Source of the DNA: a virus
Strand: one strand, 5' to 3'
Virus record (IMG/VR): IMGVR_UViG_3300021403_000050
Location: 1-25,717 of that record
Length of the DNA: 25,717 bases
The position numbers and the translations under genes were made by a program. Under the pieces are notes generated by a model. It saw only the letters and a list, made by a program, of their open reading frames with translations, was not told where the DNA came from and ran no database searches. Positions 1 to 8,748 of this stretch are shown one piece after another (positions within the stretch are counted from its first letter, which is position 1; each line of letters begins with the position of its first letter).

Positions 1-30
1 GTCGGCCAGCAGGTACGTCCACTGCGCCAT
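1..30 (-). CDS. Start of next tail gene (partial, runs off the window)
   Basis: Only the first ten codons are present (ATG at 30; MAQWTYLLAD), reading leftward off the window edge. The start follows the stop of the fibre gene by 13 bases, and a purine-rich GAGGGG lies upstream. An opening of the form 'WTYLLAD' resembles the first residues of actinophage minor tail proteins encoded downstream of Dit-like genes, but ten codons do not allow assignment. Its place after the distal tail and fibre genes suggests a baseplate or tail-tip component. Confidence 0.55.
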   Translation of the reverse strand, partial: MAQWTYLLAD

Positions 31-43
31 CCGGGAGGCCCCT

Positions 44-1459
44 CTACTGCCGGATGCAGGCGATGAGGCGGATCATGCCGACGGCGCCGTCGCCGCCGTC
101 CTGCCAGTAGGTGTTGTTGGAGATGCCGCCGCCGCCGCCGCCCCCGAAGTACCCGCCGTCGTGCGCGAGACCGCCGTAGGTGTCGCCGGCCCGGCCGCCC
201 GCACCCACGTGGGAGGCTCCACCATCGCCCATGAAGATGTAGGTCACAGCAGTGGTTGTGCCGCTGTATATGGTTCGCCCGTGCTGCCCGTCCTCGCCGG
301 GGATGGCGATGAAGTTCGCGGCGTACGAGGTGATATCCCCGCCCACGCCGAAGGTGGCGGAGGCGGGGGTGTTGCTCGCGGTTGCCCCGCCGCCGCCGCC
401 GCCGCCCTGGCAGACCGTATACCACCATTCGCCGGACGATCCGAACGACGTGATACCTCCGACGCCGCCCGTACCGTTGTTTACGCCCCCGGCGCCGCCC
501 GCACCGACCTTGAGGGAGACGTTCGCGCCGGCGGTGAACAGCTTCCCGGAGAACCAGCCCTCCGCATAGCAGCCGCCGCCGCCGCCGCCGGCCTGACCGA
601 CACCGGCGGACCCGGCATTGGCGCCGCCTCCGCCGCCTCCGCCGCCGACCATCATCACCCGCAGCCATTCCAGGCCCGACGGCACAGTCCAGGTGCTGTT
701 GCCCGCGGACTCGTAGTAGTTCACCGACATCTGAATAGTGCCCAGCGTGACCTGCGGGGCCGCCTGGGTCCAGGTCGTACCGGACACGAACGTTTCCAGG
801 CGTTGGGTCTGCTGGTTGTAGACGGTCATGCCGGGCCAGGCCTTGCCGTTGAGCAGGTTCCGGGCGGTGGTGGTGGGAACGGGCAGGCTCCCGCCGGCAG
901 CGACGGTCCACCGGTCGGTCGAGCGCATGTCGGTGATGGTCACCTTCGTCATGTCGTTGGCGTTGGCCGGCAGCGTGTACCGGGCCAGCTCGACCCACGC
1001 CGGGGAACCGGTCACCGTCGGAACAGCCGGTGTCGCCGAAGGGGTACCCACGACGATGCGGATATGCGCATCCGAGTCGCCGTCGCCGTAGAACTGGTCG
1101 TTCTGTTGCAGGATGACCCGGTCGATACGCGAGTAGGTGCCGTCGGGAATCTGCCCGTCCGTGCCCATCGGCAGCAAGGTCAGGGCCGTGTCGGAGGTGA
1201 TCAGGTACGCGCCGCCGTTGGCCGAGCGTTGCGCCGGCATCACGTATTGCAAGGGGGCGACGGACAGGCTGGTCGTGCTGACAGCGGTGACCCTGCCGGG
1301 GTCGGTGTTGAACCCGGGCTTGAACCCGGACCGGGTATGCGGCTGGTCGAGGTAGGTCGCGGTATCGCGCATGCCGGGCGTCAGCAGCAACGCGATCGCC
1401 ATCCGCGCCTCTTCGACGTCGATGTTGTCGTTCACGGCCCACGACGATCGGATCGCCAT
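44..1459 (-). CDS. Tail fibre/adhesin with C-terminal polyglycine-rich domain
   Basis: This is a 471-residue protein, probably a receptor-binding or fibre protein at the tail tip. Residues 1-190 look like an N-terminal attachment region (WAVNDNIDVEEARMA, then a strand-rich segment). Residues 255-268 (STWTVPSGLEWLRV) lead into a glycine-rich domain to about residue 468, with uninterrupted Gly runs at 272-279, 291-296, 352-358 and 439-445. The phrase 'TWTVPsG..wlrV.mvGGGGGG' matches the glycine-rich domain common in phage fibre proteins, and polyglycine-II sandwiches are known from T4-like gp38 adhesins. The ATG at 1459 is preceded by GAAGAAGGGGG about 9 bases upstream. It lies 29 bases after the Dit-like gene. 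The role is inferred from position and composition; the receptor is unknown. Confidence 0.75.
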   Translation of the reverse strand: MAIRSSWAVNDNIDVEEARMAIALLLTPGMRDTATYLDQPHTRSGFKPGFNTDPGRVTAVSTTSLSVAPLQYVMPAQRSANGGAYLITSDTALTLLPMGTDGQIPDGTYSRIDRVILQQNDQFYGDGDSDAHIRIVVGTPSATPAVPTVTGSPAWVELARYTLPANANDMTKVTITDMRSTDRWTVAAGGSLPVPTTTARNLLNGKAWPGMTVYNQQTQRLETFVSGTTWTQAAPQVTLGTIQMSVNYYESAGNSTWTVPSGLEWLRVMMVGGGGGGGGANAGSAGVGQAGGGGGGCYAEGWFSGKLFTAGANVSLKVGAGGAGGVNNGTGGVGGITSFGSSGEWWYTVCQGGGGGGGATASNTPASATFGVGGDITSYAANFIAIPGEDGQHGRTIYSGTTTAVTYIFMGDGGASHVGAGGRAGDTYGGLAHDGGYFGGGGGGGISNNTYWQDGGDGAVGMIRLIACIRQ

Positions 1460-1488
1460 CGCTCAACGCCCCCTTCTTCGTCGGTCGG

Positions 1489-2424
1489 TCATAGCAGTGC
1501 GGCGCTGCGCCAGGCGATGGTCAGTACCGCGTCCGGGTTGACCCCCATGGAGGTGAACAGCACGGCCGAGCGGCCCGGCGGCAGCGGGAACCAGTTGCGG
1601 ACGGTCAGCTTGTCGTTGCGGCCGATCCACGACGGATCGGTGTCCGGGTCGGTACCGGCATTGCCCTGGGCCGGGTAGAAGTTGGCGGTGTCCAGCAGCA
1701 GTGCCTGCCCGGCCGGGATGCTGAACCCGGCCGCGGTGGCCAGGGCGCCGGTGCCGCCGACCAGCGAGACGGCGGGGGAGTCGACGGGGCCGGTGATGGT
1801 GAACGTCGGCCAGACCGGCAGCGGGCCGTCGTTGTCGACGATGCCGGTGCCGCCGCCGCGGGCGGTGCCGAACTCCAGGCCCGCGCCCGAGGGTGGCAGG
1901 GTGTCGAAGTGCAGCGGGAAGTGCAGCCCGGCCGCGGGGTCCTTGTACGGCAACGCCACCTGCACCTGCTGCTCGTCGAGGCTGTAGCGGCGCGGGTCGG
2001 TGGCCAGCCACGACACGGTGACGGTGTGCAGGCCCATGCTGAACTCGCGCGGCGACGGGATCGCGGCCTTGTCGATCCGGGCGTACACGATCTCCGGGTT
2101 CGCGGTGCCGGCCCACACGACCAGGGGCTGCTCCTGCGGGTCCTCGACCGGTGTCAACGCCCGCCGCAAAGGCTCGAGGGTGTCGATGTCGCCGTAGTCG
2201 GTGTAGGTGAACGTGGCCTCGACGGTACGGGTGCCGAAGGTCTGCAGCCCGGCGATCGAGCCCCAGCGGCCCTCCCGGTTGATGTTCGTGTTGATCGAGT
2301 CGGGCAGGGTCAGCCAGCCGGACAGGTCGGTCAGCGTCCACGCCGAGCCGGGCCAGCCCAGCAGCATGCCGTCCCATTCGAGGTGCCACTGCCCGGCGGG
2401 CACGACCAGATCTCCGGCAGCCAT
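1489..2424 (-). CDS. Distal tail protein (Dit-like, siphovirus tail component)
   Basis: A 311-residue protein starting at the ATG at 2424, which overlaps the tape-measure stop as ATGA, so the two are translationally coupled. Dit proteins form the hexameric hub between the tail tube and the tip in Gram-positive siphoviruses. The N-terminal half (W14HLEWDG, then TLPDSINTNINREGRWGSI, then TFGTRTVEATFTYTDYGD) has the usual Dit/siphovirus-tail pattern of a short greeting domain, followed by the 'LRRAL' and 'RIDKAAIP' segments. The C-terminal half is strand-rich (PTFTITGPV, then NDKLTVRNWFPLPPGRS) and may be a carbohydrate-binding-like lobe. Position directly after the tape measure is diagnostic for Dit. 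Longer upstream starts in this frame would overlap the tape measure by more than 260 bases and are unlikely. Confidence 0.82.
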   Translation of the reverse strand: MAAGDLVVPAGQWHLEWDGMLLGWPGSAWTLTDLSGWLTLPDSINTNINREGRWGSIAGLQTFGTRTVEATFTYTDYGDIDTLEPLRRALTPVEDPQEQPLVVWAGTANPEIVYARIDKAAIPSPREFSMGLHTVTVSWLATDPRRYSLDEQQVQVALPYKDPAAGLHFPLHFDTLPPSGAGLEFGTARGGGTGIVDNDGPLPVWPTFTITGPVDSPAVSLVGGTGALATAAGFSIPAGQALLLDTANFYPAQGNAGTDPDTDPSWIGRNDKLTVRNWFPLPPGRSAVLFTSMGVNPDAVLTIAWRSAALL

Positions 2425-5400
2425 CAGCCGAGCCCCCTCGCCAGCCAGTCCAGGTCCCGGGCCACGACGGCCGCGTCGGCGCCGTGCTCGTGGTAGTTCT
2501 CGATGTTCAGCCCGCCCCGGGCACCCGCGCCGGCTTGCCGGGCGAGGGCGTGCATGTCGGTGAACTGCTGGTCGGTCAGCACCGCATCCGGGGCGCTCGA
2601 GCCGTGGTAGACGGGCATGACACCGCCGGGCAGGCCACGGGTGTCGGGCAGCAGCCCGCCCGCGTCGAACGACATCGGCGGCTCCGGCCACCCGTAGGCA
2701 AGGAACGCCTTGAGCCGTTCATCCTTGGAGGCGTCCAGGATCGTCGAGCCGCGGGCCGGGCCGCCGGCGGCGAGGCCGGGCAGGTGCAGGATCTCGTCGT
2801 AGTACGACAGCTTGGTCCCCACGTGCCCGATCGCCAGCGGGGTGCCGTTGCCGTGGTAGGCCTCGGCGTGCAGACCGTCGATGTTGGCCGCCGTGTGCGA
2901 GCCGCGCTTGAGGTAGACGGTGAACCGGCCCGGCCCGGCCGCCATTCCGAATTTCCCGGCACCCATGCCGGAGGTGGTGAAATACCGCTTGTAGAGACTG
3001 TTGCCGGTGGCCAGACCCCAGAGATTGCCGACCAGGCCGGAGCAGTCGTACCGGTCGGGCCCGACAGCGGTCCACAGATATGTTTTCCCCTGCTGCCCGA
3101 GCGCCCATTGCTGCATCGATTTGAGCAGCGGATCGGGCGACAGGGTACCGGTCCACGGTTTCGTGTCGCCGGGTGTGCTCTTGTAGCCGCCGACCACGTT
3201 CTTGAGCCATCCGACGGCGGTGTCGGTAATCCGCTGCGGGATCCCGGCCATAAGTTTGAACCAGGTGCTGTCCTGGAACGGGATCTGCGCCACGAGTTTG
3301 TTCGACAGATCGGTGAGGAATTTCTTCGGGTCGCGGACCGCGTCGAAGGCGGCCTTCGCGAAATCGGCGACGACACCGGCGACACCTTTGATCTTGTTGC
3401 CGATCCAGCCGAACACCCCGCCGCCGTCCTTGTAGGCGGGCAACCCGTCCGCACCGGTGCGCGGGCGTGCACGGACGGCGCCGCCGGCGGCGAACCCGGC
3501 GAGCTCCGACAGCCGGCCTGCCAGGGCGGCGCGGCGCAGCTTGAGCATGTTCTCGTGGCCGCCGATCGCGGCGACCTCCGCAGCCGTCCACACGTGCTCG
3601 TCGTCGGAGAGCCGGGCCAGGATGCTGTCGCTGGTGCTCGTGCCGGGGCCGTGCACCGGGCCGCCGGTGGCGAACGTCTTGGGCAGGCTGATGCGGGGGA
3701 TCGGGAACCCGAAGCCGGTGATCTTCAGGAATCCGGCGACCTTGTTCAGGGTGTCGATGATGCCGTCGTCGATGACGGTGTTCACGACGAACCTGACCGG
3801 GGCCTTCATCAATTCCTCGAGGCCCTCCCACACTTTGCCGATTGCTTTTACGCCGTCTTCGAAAAGCGGTTTCACTGTTTTGGAAACGTAGTTTCCGAGT
3901 TTGTCGAATACGCCTTGTATCCAGCCCCAGACGGTGTTGATCGTCGTCCAGATTTTGTCCCAGGCCGGTTTGATCGCATTTTCGTAGAGCCAGGTGAAGA
4001 CCGGCCCGAGCGTAGTCTTCAGGTACGTCCAAATTGTAGAGAAGATACCGGATATCAACCCCCACGCCCATTGAATGGTGCCCCAGATCCCTTTGAACGC
4101 GGGCTCGATGATCGTGTGCCACAGCCAGCCGAAAATACGGCCGAGGACGACGACCGCGATCACGAAGATCCCGAAGATGACGCGGATGATTCCCCAGGCG
4201 ATACCGATCGCGACCTGGATGCCCTGCCAGGCCGGCTCGATCACGTTGTGCCACAGCCACTCGAAGATCGGCGCGAGCACGGTGGTGATGAACGTCCAGA
4301 TCGCCTGGAACACGACCTGGATCACCGTCCAGGCCACCTGGATCGCCGCCCAGATCCCCGCGAACGCGGGCTCGATCACGTTGTGCCACAGCCACAGGAA
4401 GATCGGCGCCAGGACCGTGGTGATGAACGCCCAGACAAGCTGGAGGTAGATCTGCACGCCGGCCCACCAGAGCTGGATCACCGTCCAAATGCCCTGGAAC
4501 ACAGGGATGAAGACGTTGCGCCACAGCCACAGCAGGATCGGCACCAAAGTGCCGGTGATGAAGTCCCCGATGGCCTTGAGCGCAGGCCAGATGTACTGGT
4601 TCCAGGCGGTGACGAAGAACCCGGCTATTGCCTTCCATGTGCGGTCGACGAAGTCGTGGAACCACTGGTTCTTCTTGTAGAGGATCACGATCGCCGCGAC
4701 GACCGCCACGATCGCCACGATGATCCCGGTGATCGGGGAGGTCAGAACGGCCAGGGCCCCGGTCAGGCCGACCGTAGCGGCCTCGGCAACCCCCTCGGAG
4801 GCGGCCAGGCCGTCGGCGCCGACCGCGGCGACACCCTCGGAAACGGCGAGCTCGTCGGTTGCGACGGCCGCCGCGCCCTGGGACACAGCCAGGGTGTCGG
4901 CGCCGATCGCCGCCGCCGTCTGCGCGGCGGGCATCAAACCCAGGCGCGTGAGAACTATCTTGATGCCGTCGCCGACCTGGCCGAACGCGCTGCTGATCTT
5001 CGACACCGTCTGGATGACCTTCGCCACGCTGGCGAGGCCGGCGATCGCGGCGGCGCCGGCGATGAGGAGCCCGAGGATCGTGGTCAGGGTGCCGGTGTCC
5101 ATGCCCGCGATGTAGTCGAACAGCTTGGTGAAGAACCCGAGCGCCCATTCGCCGATCGGCGCCAGGGCGACGATGACGTTCTTGACCGCGCCCCACATGG
5201 CTTTGAGCAGCGCGGCGACCTTCGGGATCTGCGCCATGGCGTAGGCGAGGAAGTCGTGGAAGCCCTTGCTCTGCCCGAGGTTCGTCGCCCAGATTGCGAC
5301 CTTCTGCAGGATGTCCAGGAAGCCCTGCCCGACGGTGCCGGCGATCGGCCCGAACGCCTCGAGCAGCCCGGCGACGGTCCGGGCCGCGTAGCCGAGGGCC

Positions 5401-7697
5401 TTGGCGAAGCCGGGCAGGGCCTGGGCGGTGATCCCGGCCAGCCATGTCAGGAAGTCCTGCCAGAACGGGGAGGAGAACTCGGTCAGCAGCGACCCCATCG
5501 CCCCGCCGATCGCGGCCGACACCTGCGTGGCGAACGTCGTGAGGATCGGCAGCATCGTCGGCAGGAACCGCTTCAGCCCCGCCTCCAGGGGGCCGGCGAA
5601 CCCCTGGGCGGCGCGCAGCAGCGGCCCCAGATCGAGGCCCTTCAAATACTTGACCAGCGACGCGGCGGCCGGTGACAGCTTCGCGAGTTTCTTCGCGGCG
5701 TCGTCGGCTGCCGACCCGGTGCCGGCGATCGCGGTGTTCTGCTGTTGCTGGGCGCGGGTGACCGCGCGTTGGGCGTCGGCGACCGACTGGGCGGCCTGCA
5801 CCCGCTGGTAGGCGGCATCCGACTCGGACTTGGCCAAGGCACGCTGCGCGTCGGCGATCTTGGTCGCACCGTCCTGCGCGACGGTGACCTGATCGGCCTG
5901 GGCCTTCGCGTAGGCAGCGCGCCGGTCGGCGAGATCCTGCTCCGCCTTGAGCTCGGCCTTCTTCGCGGCGACGACCAGGTCGGAACCCTCGATGCCCTGC
6001 TTGTCCTGCTTGGCCTTGGCCTGCGCGAGCCGTTGCGCCTGGGTCTGCAGGTCGCCGTTCTGGGTACTGAGCCGGTCGTAGTTGAGCTGGGCCTGCTCGC
6101 GCTGGGCCTTGGTGGAGGCCGGATTCGCCAGGACCGAGTTGAGGTCCTTCTGCGCCGCGGCCAGGTCGAGGGCGTTCTGCCGCTGGTCCTCGGCGTTGTG
6201 CGCGATCTGGGAGGCAAGGTCCTCCTCGTCGCGGCGGGCCTGGTCGCGGGCGTCGTTGACGGCCTTCTGCGCGGCGGCGACGTCCAAGGTCGCCTGTCGC
6301 ACCGCGGTGTACGCATCGCGGGTGCGCTGGGCGGCGGCCTGCTCGTCGGCGGCGACCCGCTTGGCGACCTCGCCGACGTTGCGGCGGGCGTCGGCCACGG
6401 ACTGGTCGGCGGCCTCGATCTGCCGGGCCGCGGAGACCTTGGTGCGGGCCAAGTTGCGTTCCGCGTCGGCTATCGCCTGGGCGCTCTGGACGGACTTCTG
6501 CGCGGCCTGCCCGGACTTGGTCTGCGCCTTGCCCATCGCCATGTAGGCGGCAACCATCGGGGCGATACCGGCCAGCAGCACCGCGGCGGCGCCGAATGCG
6601 ACGGCGGCGCCGACGGCGATCGCCCCGAGGATCGGCACGACCGCGGCCAGCGCCGGGACCAGCAGCGCGGCGATCAGGCCGCCGACGGCGACCATCGCCC
6701 CCATCTTGATCGCGGCCCCGGACGCGGCGAAGTCGACCAGCTTCATCCCGCCGGCCGCCGCACCGGCCGACACCGCGGTGCCTTCCAGCTCGGCGTTGAC
6801 GCCGGCGATCTTCGCCTGCGCCTCGCCGATGTCGAACTTCAAGTTCGCGTGCGCCGAACGCTTGAGGACCTCGAGTTCGGCCAGCAGTTCCGCGATCTTC
6901 GCCTTCGCCGCGGTGTCGTCGAGGTCCCCGCGGATGTGCAGGTCACGGATCGAGGCGATCTTCACCTTGATCGCGGCGACCGCCTCGTCGATCGGGGACG
7001 CGTCGACACCCGGGCGGATGTCGGGCAGGGCCTTGTTCGCGGCGTCCAGCGCGGCACGCAGCCGGGCGGCGAACGCGCCGGCGTCGACCTGCGGCTCGAC
7101 CTTCGGGGTGGCGTGCTCTTTCGCCAGGCCCCGCAGTTCGGCGTGCACGGCGGTGAGCTGCGCCATGACCGCGACCGCGTTGGTGTCGATCTTGACGTCG
7201 GGGTGTTCGGTCTTGAGCTTCTCGATCTCCCGCGCCAGGCTCGAGGCCTGCCCGCGCAGCAGCTGCAGTTTCGCGACGGCCTCGTCGGCGGAGATGTCGA
7301 CGCCGATCCGTTTGCCGCCCAGGTCCTCCAGTTCCTTGCGGATGTGGGCGGCCTTCTTGTCCACGTCGGTGGAGTCGGCGGTGAGGGTAATTTTCGGCAG
7401 GCCTTTGAGTGCCTTGCTGATGCCGTCGCCCATTGTGTGGCCGAACCGGTCGCCGAAGTCGCGGCCCATCTTGTCGGCCTGTGCCGGGATGTCGCGCTGG
7501 GCGCCCTTGAGGCCGGAGATCACGGACGAGGACACCTGCCGGCCGATCGGGGCGGCCATCCGCCGGCCGAGCTGTTCCCCGGCCGCCGTGGCCTCGGTGT
7601 CCAGGTCACGTTTGACGGCGGCGGCGAACCCGCGCGCGTTCGGGACGACGTCGACCTCGACCTTGCCGAACGGCTCTTCTCCTCCGGGTTGGGTCAC
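2424..7697 (-). CDS. Tape measure protein with embedded NlpC/P60-like domain
   Basis: At 1757 residues this is the longest gene in the window. At about 1.5 angstrom per residue it predicts a tail near 260 nm. The GTG start at 7697 has AAGGGGAGGG upstream. In order: an alpha-helical N-terminus, a very hydrophobic stretch (about 330-390), a long Ala/Gln/Arg/Asp-rich coiled coil (about 390-670), a second hydrophobic stretch (about 985-1007), and five Trp-rich units of 44-45 residues (1058-1281). A C-terminal domain around 1530-1640 carries YDCSGL with Cys1552 and a His at 1601 in 'SHTAANIDG'. That Cys/His layout is typical of NlpC/P60-type peptidases built into actinophage tape measures, which are thought to act on the cell wall during DNA entry. 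The gene follows the frameshifted tail chaperones, as expected, and its stop overlaps the Dit start. Catalytic activity is inferred, not shown. Confidence 0.95.
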   Translation of the reverse strand: MTQPGGEEPFGKVEVDVVPNARGFAAAVKRDLDTEATAAGEQLGRRMAAPIGRQVSSSVISGLKGAQRDIPAQADKMGRDFGDRFGHTMGDGISKALKGLPKITLTADSTDVDKKAAHIRKELEDLGGKRIGVDISADEAVAKLQLLRGQASSLAREIEKLKTEHPDVKIDTNAVAVMAQLTAVHAELRGLAKEHATPKVEPQVDAGAFAARLRAALDAANKALPDIRPGVDASPIDEAVAAIKVKIASIRDLHIRGDLDDTAAKAKIAELLAELEVLKRSAHANLKFDIGEAQAKIAGVNAELEGTAVSAGAAAGGMKLVDFAASGAAIKMGAMVAVGGLIAALLVPALAAVVPILGAIAVGAAVAFGAAAVLLAGIAPMVAAYMAMGKAQTKSGQAAQKSVQSAQAIADAERNLARTKVSAARQIEAADQSVADARRNVGEVAKRVAADEQAAAQRTRDAYTAVRQATLDVAAAQKAVNDARDQARRDEEDLASQIAHNAEDQRQNALDLAAAQKDLNSVLANPASTKAQREQAQLNYDRLSTQNGDLQTQAQRLAQAKAKQDKQGIEGSDLVVAAKKAELKAEQDLADRRAAYAKAQADQVTVAQDGATKIADAQRALAKSESDAAYQRVQAAQSVADAQRAVTRAQQQQNTAIAGTGSAADDAAKKLAKLSPAAASLVKYLKGLDLGPLLRAAQGFAGPLEAGLKRFLPTMLPILTTFATQVSAAIGGAMGSLLTEFSSPFWQDFLTWLAGITAQALPGFAKALGYAARTVAGLLEAFGPIAGTVGQGFLDILQKVAIWATNLGQSKGFHDFLAYAMAQIPKVAALLKAMWGAVKNVIVALAPIGEWALGFFTKLFDYIAGMDTGTLTTILGLLIAGAAAIAGLASVAKVIQTVSKISSAFGQVGDGIKIVLTRLGLMPAAQTAAAIGADTLAVSQGAAAVATDELAVSEGVAAVGADGLAASEGVAEAATVGLTGALAVLTSPITGIIVAIVAVVAAIVILYKKNQWFHDFVDRTWKAIAGFFVTAWNQYIWPALKAIGDFITGTLVPILLWLWRNVFIPVFQGIWTVIQLWWAGVQIYLQLVWAFITTVLAPIFLWLWHNVIEPAFAGIWAAIQVAWTVIQVVFQAIWTFITTVLAPIFEWLWHNVIEPAWQGIQVAIGIAWGIIRVIFGIFVIAVVVLGRIFGWLWHTIIEPAFKGIWGTIQWAWGLISGIFSTIWTYLKTTLGPVFTWLYENAIKPAWDKIWTTINTVWGWIQGVFDKLGNYVSKTVKPLFEDGVKAIGKVWEGLEELMKAPVRFVVNTVIDDGIIDTLNKVAGFLKITGFGFPIPRISLPKTFATGGPVHGPGTSTSDSILARLSDDEHVWTAAEVAAIGGHENMLKLRRAALAGRLSELAGFAAGGAVRARPRTGADGLPAYKDGGGVFGWIGNKIKGVAGVVADFAKAAFDAVRDPKKFLTDLSNKLVAQIPFQDSTWFKLMAGIPQRITDTAVGWLKNVVGGYKSTPGDTKPWTGTLSPDPLLKSMQQWALGQQGKTYLWTAVGPDRYDCSGLVGNLWGLATGNSLYKRYFTTSGMGAGKFGMAAGPGRFTVYLKRGSHTAANIDGLHAEAYHGNGTPLAIGHVGTKLSYYDEILHLPGLAAGGPARGSTILDASKDERLKAFLAYGWPEPPMSFDAGGLLPDTRGLPGGVMPVYHGSSAPDAVLTDQQFTDMHALARQAGAGARGGLNIENYHEHGADAAVVARDLDWLARGLG
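3855..4526 (-). repeat. Five tandem Trp-rich 45-residue repeats inside the tape measure
   Basis: Units begin at residues 1058, 1103, 1148, 1192 and 1237 of the tape measure and share the pattern L[WY]xN[VA][FI]xP[AV][FW]xGIW. At DNA level, units two and three are nearly identical across their starts: the plus-strand stretches ending at 4395 and 4260 both read cggctcgatcacgttgtg or one base off, exactly 135 bases (45 codons) apart. Unit number would directly change tail length. Confidence 0.85.
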
Positions 7698-7720
7698 AGT
7701 GCCCTCCCCTTCGGCGCGTG

Positions 7721-8736
7721 CTATTCAGGTGGCGGTTGCTGGGGGTTGTGGAGCTGCCGGTACAGCCATGCGCGTTCGGCCGGGCCCAGATGCTTGGCCC
7801 GGGCGGCGGCGATGTGCGGCGGCACCTGCGGCGGCTCGGGCGCCCGTACGGCGCGGCGTGCCCGCATGGTGGACAGGAAGTCGCGGCCGGCCGCCGACAG
7901 CCGGCGGCGGGCCTGCGGGGCGACCCCGGGGCGCGGGTACTGGTGCGGTTTACCGGGCTTGCCGCCCTGGGCGTGGTAGACGGCGTAGCGGATCCACCGC
8001 AGCTCGTCGACGATCATCCCGAGGTGCATGTCGGTGTTGGAGTACGAGCCGTAGCCGTCCCACTCACCGTCGTCGTCCTGTTGTTGCGGGGTGGGGCCGA
8101 GGTTGTCGCGGATGGCGGTCTTGGTCGCCGACTCCGGCGGCAGCCGGTCGATCAGCACCCCCAGCCGGCGCCACGTGAGCCTCGAGGCGCCGCCGTTCGG
8201 GCGCCACAGGTCGCGCAGGTCCAGGCCCGCGTAGTGGAAGGCGAGGTCGCCTTCTACCTCCGTCTGCCATTGCGCAAGGAGCCGCGCTGTACGTCGGCTT
8301 TTCCCAGGTCCTCGCCGGTCAGCTTCTGCCAGACCTCGAGCATGTCCATGACCTCGCCGACCGTGGGGTCGACGCCGATCCAGATCTTGTAGTCCGGCTC
8401 GTGCAGGCACAGTTGTGCCCAGCCGTCCAGGTTGCCTTCGTGCAGGCAGGTCAGCGCGGACGACCGCCAGTTGCGGCGCGGGATGACGTGCACCAGGTCG
8501 CCGTGCGGGCCCAGCGGTACGGCGACGGCCCCTTCGGGCAGGTCCTCGAGCAGGGCTTCGGCCTGCGCCGCCGGGGTGTCCTCGCCGTTGGCGATAGCCT
8601 GGTGCCGGGCGATCCATTCCTGGTCGTCGGGTTCGAGCTCGACCGGCTCGGCCGGCGCGGCCGGCGCGGCGGACGGTCCGCGCCGGGCCGGCGCGCGTTT
8701 CGCGGCGGTGGTCTTCCGCGCAGGCGACGATGCCAT
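7721..8736 (-). CDS. Tail assembly chaperone, frameshifted long form (gpGT-like)
   Basis: Predicted 338-residue fusion made by a -1 ribosomal frameshift at GGGAAAA (minus strand, 8305-8299). Residues 1-146 are shared with the short chaperone; 192 residues come from the -1 frame, continuing SRRTARLLAQWQTEVEG. The extension carries a plausible conserved helical region (DLRDLWRPNGGASRLTWRRL, then VLIDRLPPES) and ends just before the tape-measure start. Paired G and GT chaperones from a frameshift are a widely conserved feature of long-tailed phages and coat the tape measure during tail assembly. The extension would otherwise be an orphan ORF without a good start or ribosome binding site. The heptamer, its reading phase and the gene order all agree; frameshift efficiency is not known from sequence. 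Confidence 0.88.
8254..8736 (-). CDS. Tail assembly chaperone, short form (gpG-like)
   Basis: A 160-residue protein encoded between the major tail protein and the tape measure, the standard place for the tail chaperone. The ATG at 8736 has GAGGGGG five bases upstream. Residues 1-35 are a basic, Ala/Pro-rich leader (KTTAAKRAPARRGP). The folded part contains HVIPRRNWRSSAL at about 83-95 and IWIGVDPTVGEVMDMLEVWQ at about 119-138. The zero frame continues 14 residues past the slippery site and stops at 8254. This form should be the more abundant product; the frameshifted form is the minor one. An ATG four bases upstream, at 8740, is in the -1 frame and is not used here as a start. Confidence 0.87.
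   Translation of the reverse strand: MASSPARKTTAAKRAPARRGPSAAPAAPAEPVELEPDDQEWIARHQAIANGEDTPAAQAEALLEDLPEGAVAVPLGPHGDLVHVIPRRNWRSSALTCLHEGNLDGWAQLCLHEPDYKIWIGVDPTVGEVMDMLEVWQKLTGEDLGKADVQRGSLRNGRRR
8299..8305 (-). promoter_or_regulatory. -1 ribosomal frameshift slippery heptamer GGGAAAA
   Basis: The minus strand reads CTG GGA AAA GCC in the zero frame, so the heptamer G-GGA-AAA fits the X-XXY-YYZ rule in phase. After slippage the next codon is AGC at 8299, and the -1 frame stays open for 192 codons to 7721. The zero frame stops 45 bases downstream of the heptamer. Confidence 0.88.
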
Positions 8737-8748
8737 ACATTCCCCCTC

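Noticed and set aside
1463-1492. Nine-codon ORF (MTDRRRRGR) starting inside the Dit stop
   Set aside because: Its codons are the purine-rich ribosome binding site of the fibre gene; too short and too biased to claim as a gene.
161-1678. 505-codon plus-strand open frame
   Set aside because: Lies antisense to the fibre gene and the end of the Dit-like gene; composition is Gly/Arg/Ala/Val-rich as expected for a mirror of GC-rich coding sequence, and there is no ribosome binding site.
2484-5675. 1063-codon plus-strand open frame
   Set aside because: Antisense to the tape measure; Asp/Arg/Gly/His-rich shadow protein with no recognisable domain.
7721-8740. A separate gene using ATG 8740 in the -1 frame of the chaperone
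   Set aside because: The first 140 residues would be an Arg/Pro/Gly shadow of the chaperone; the frame is explained by the slippery site at 8299-8305.
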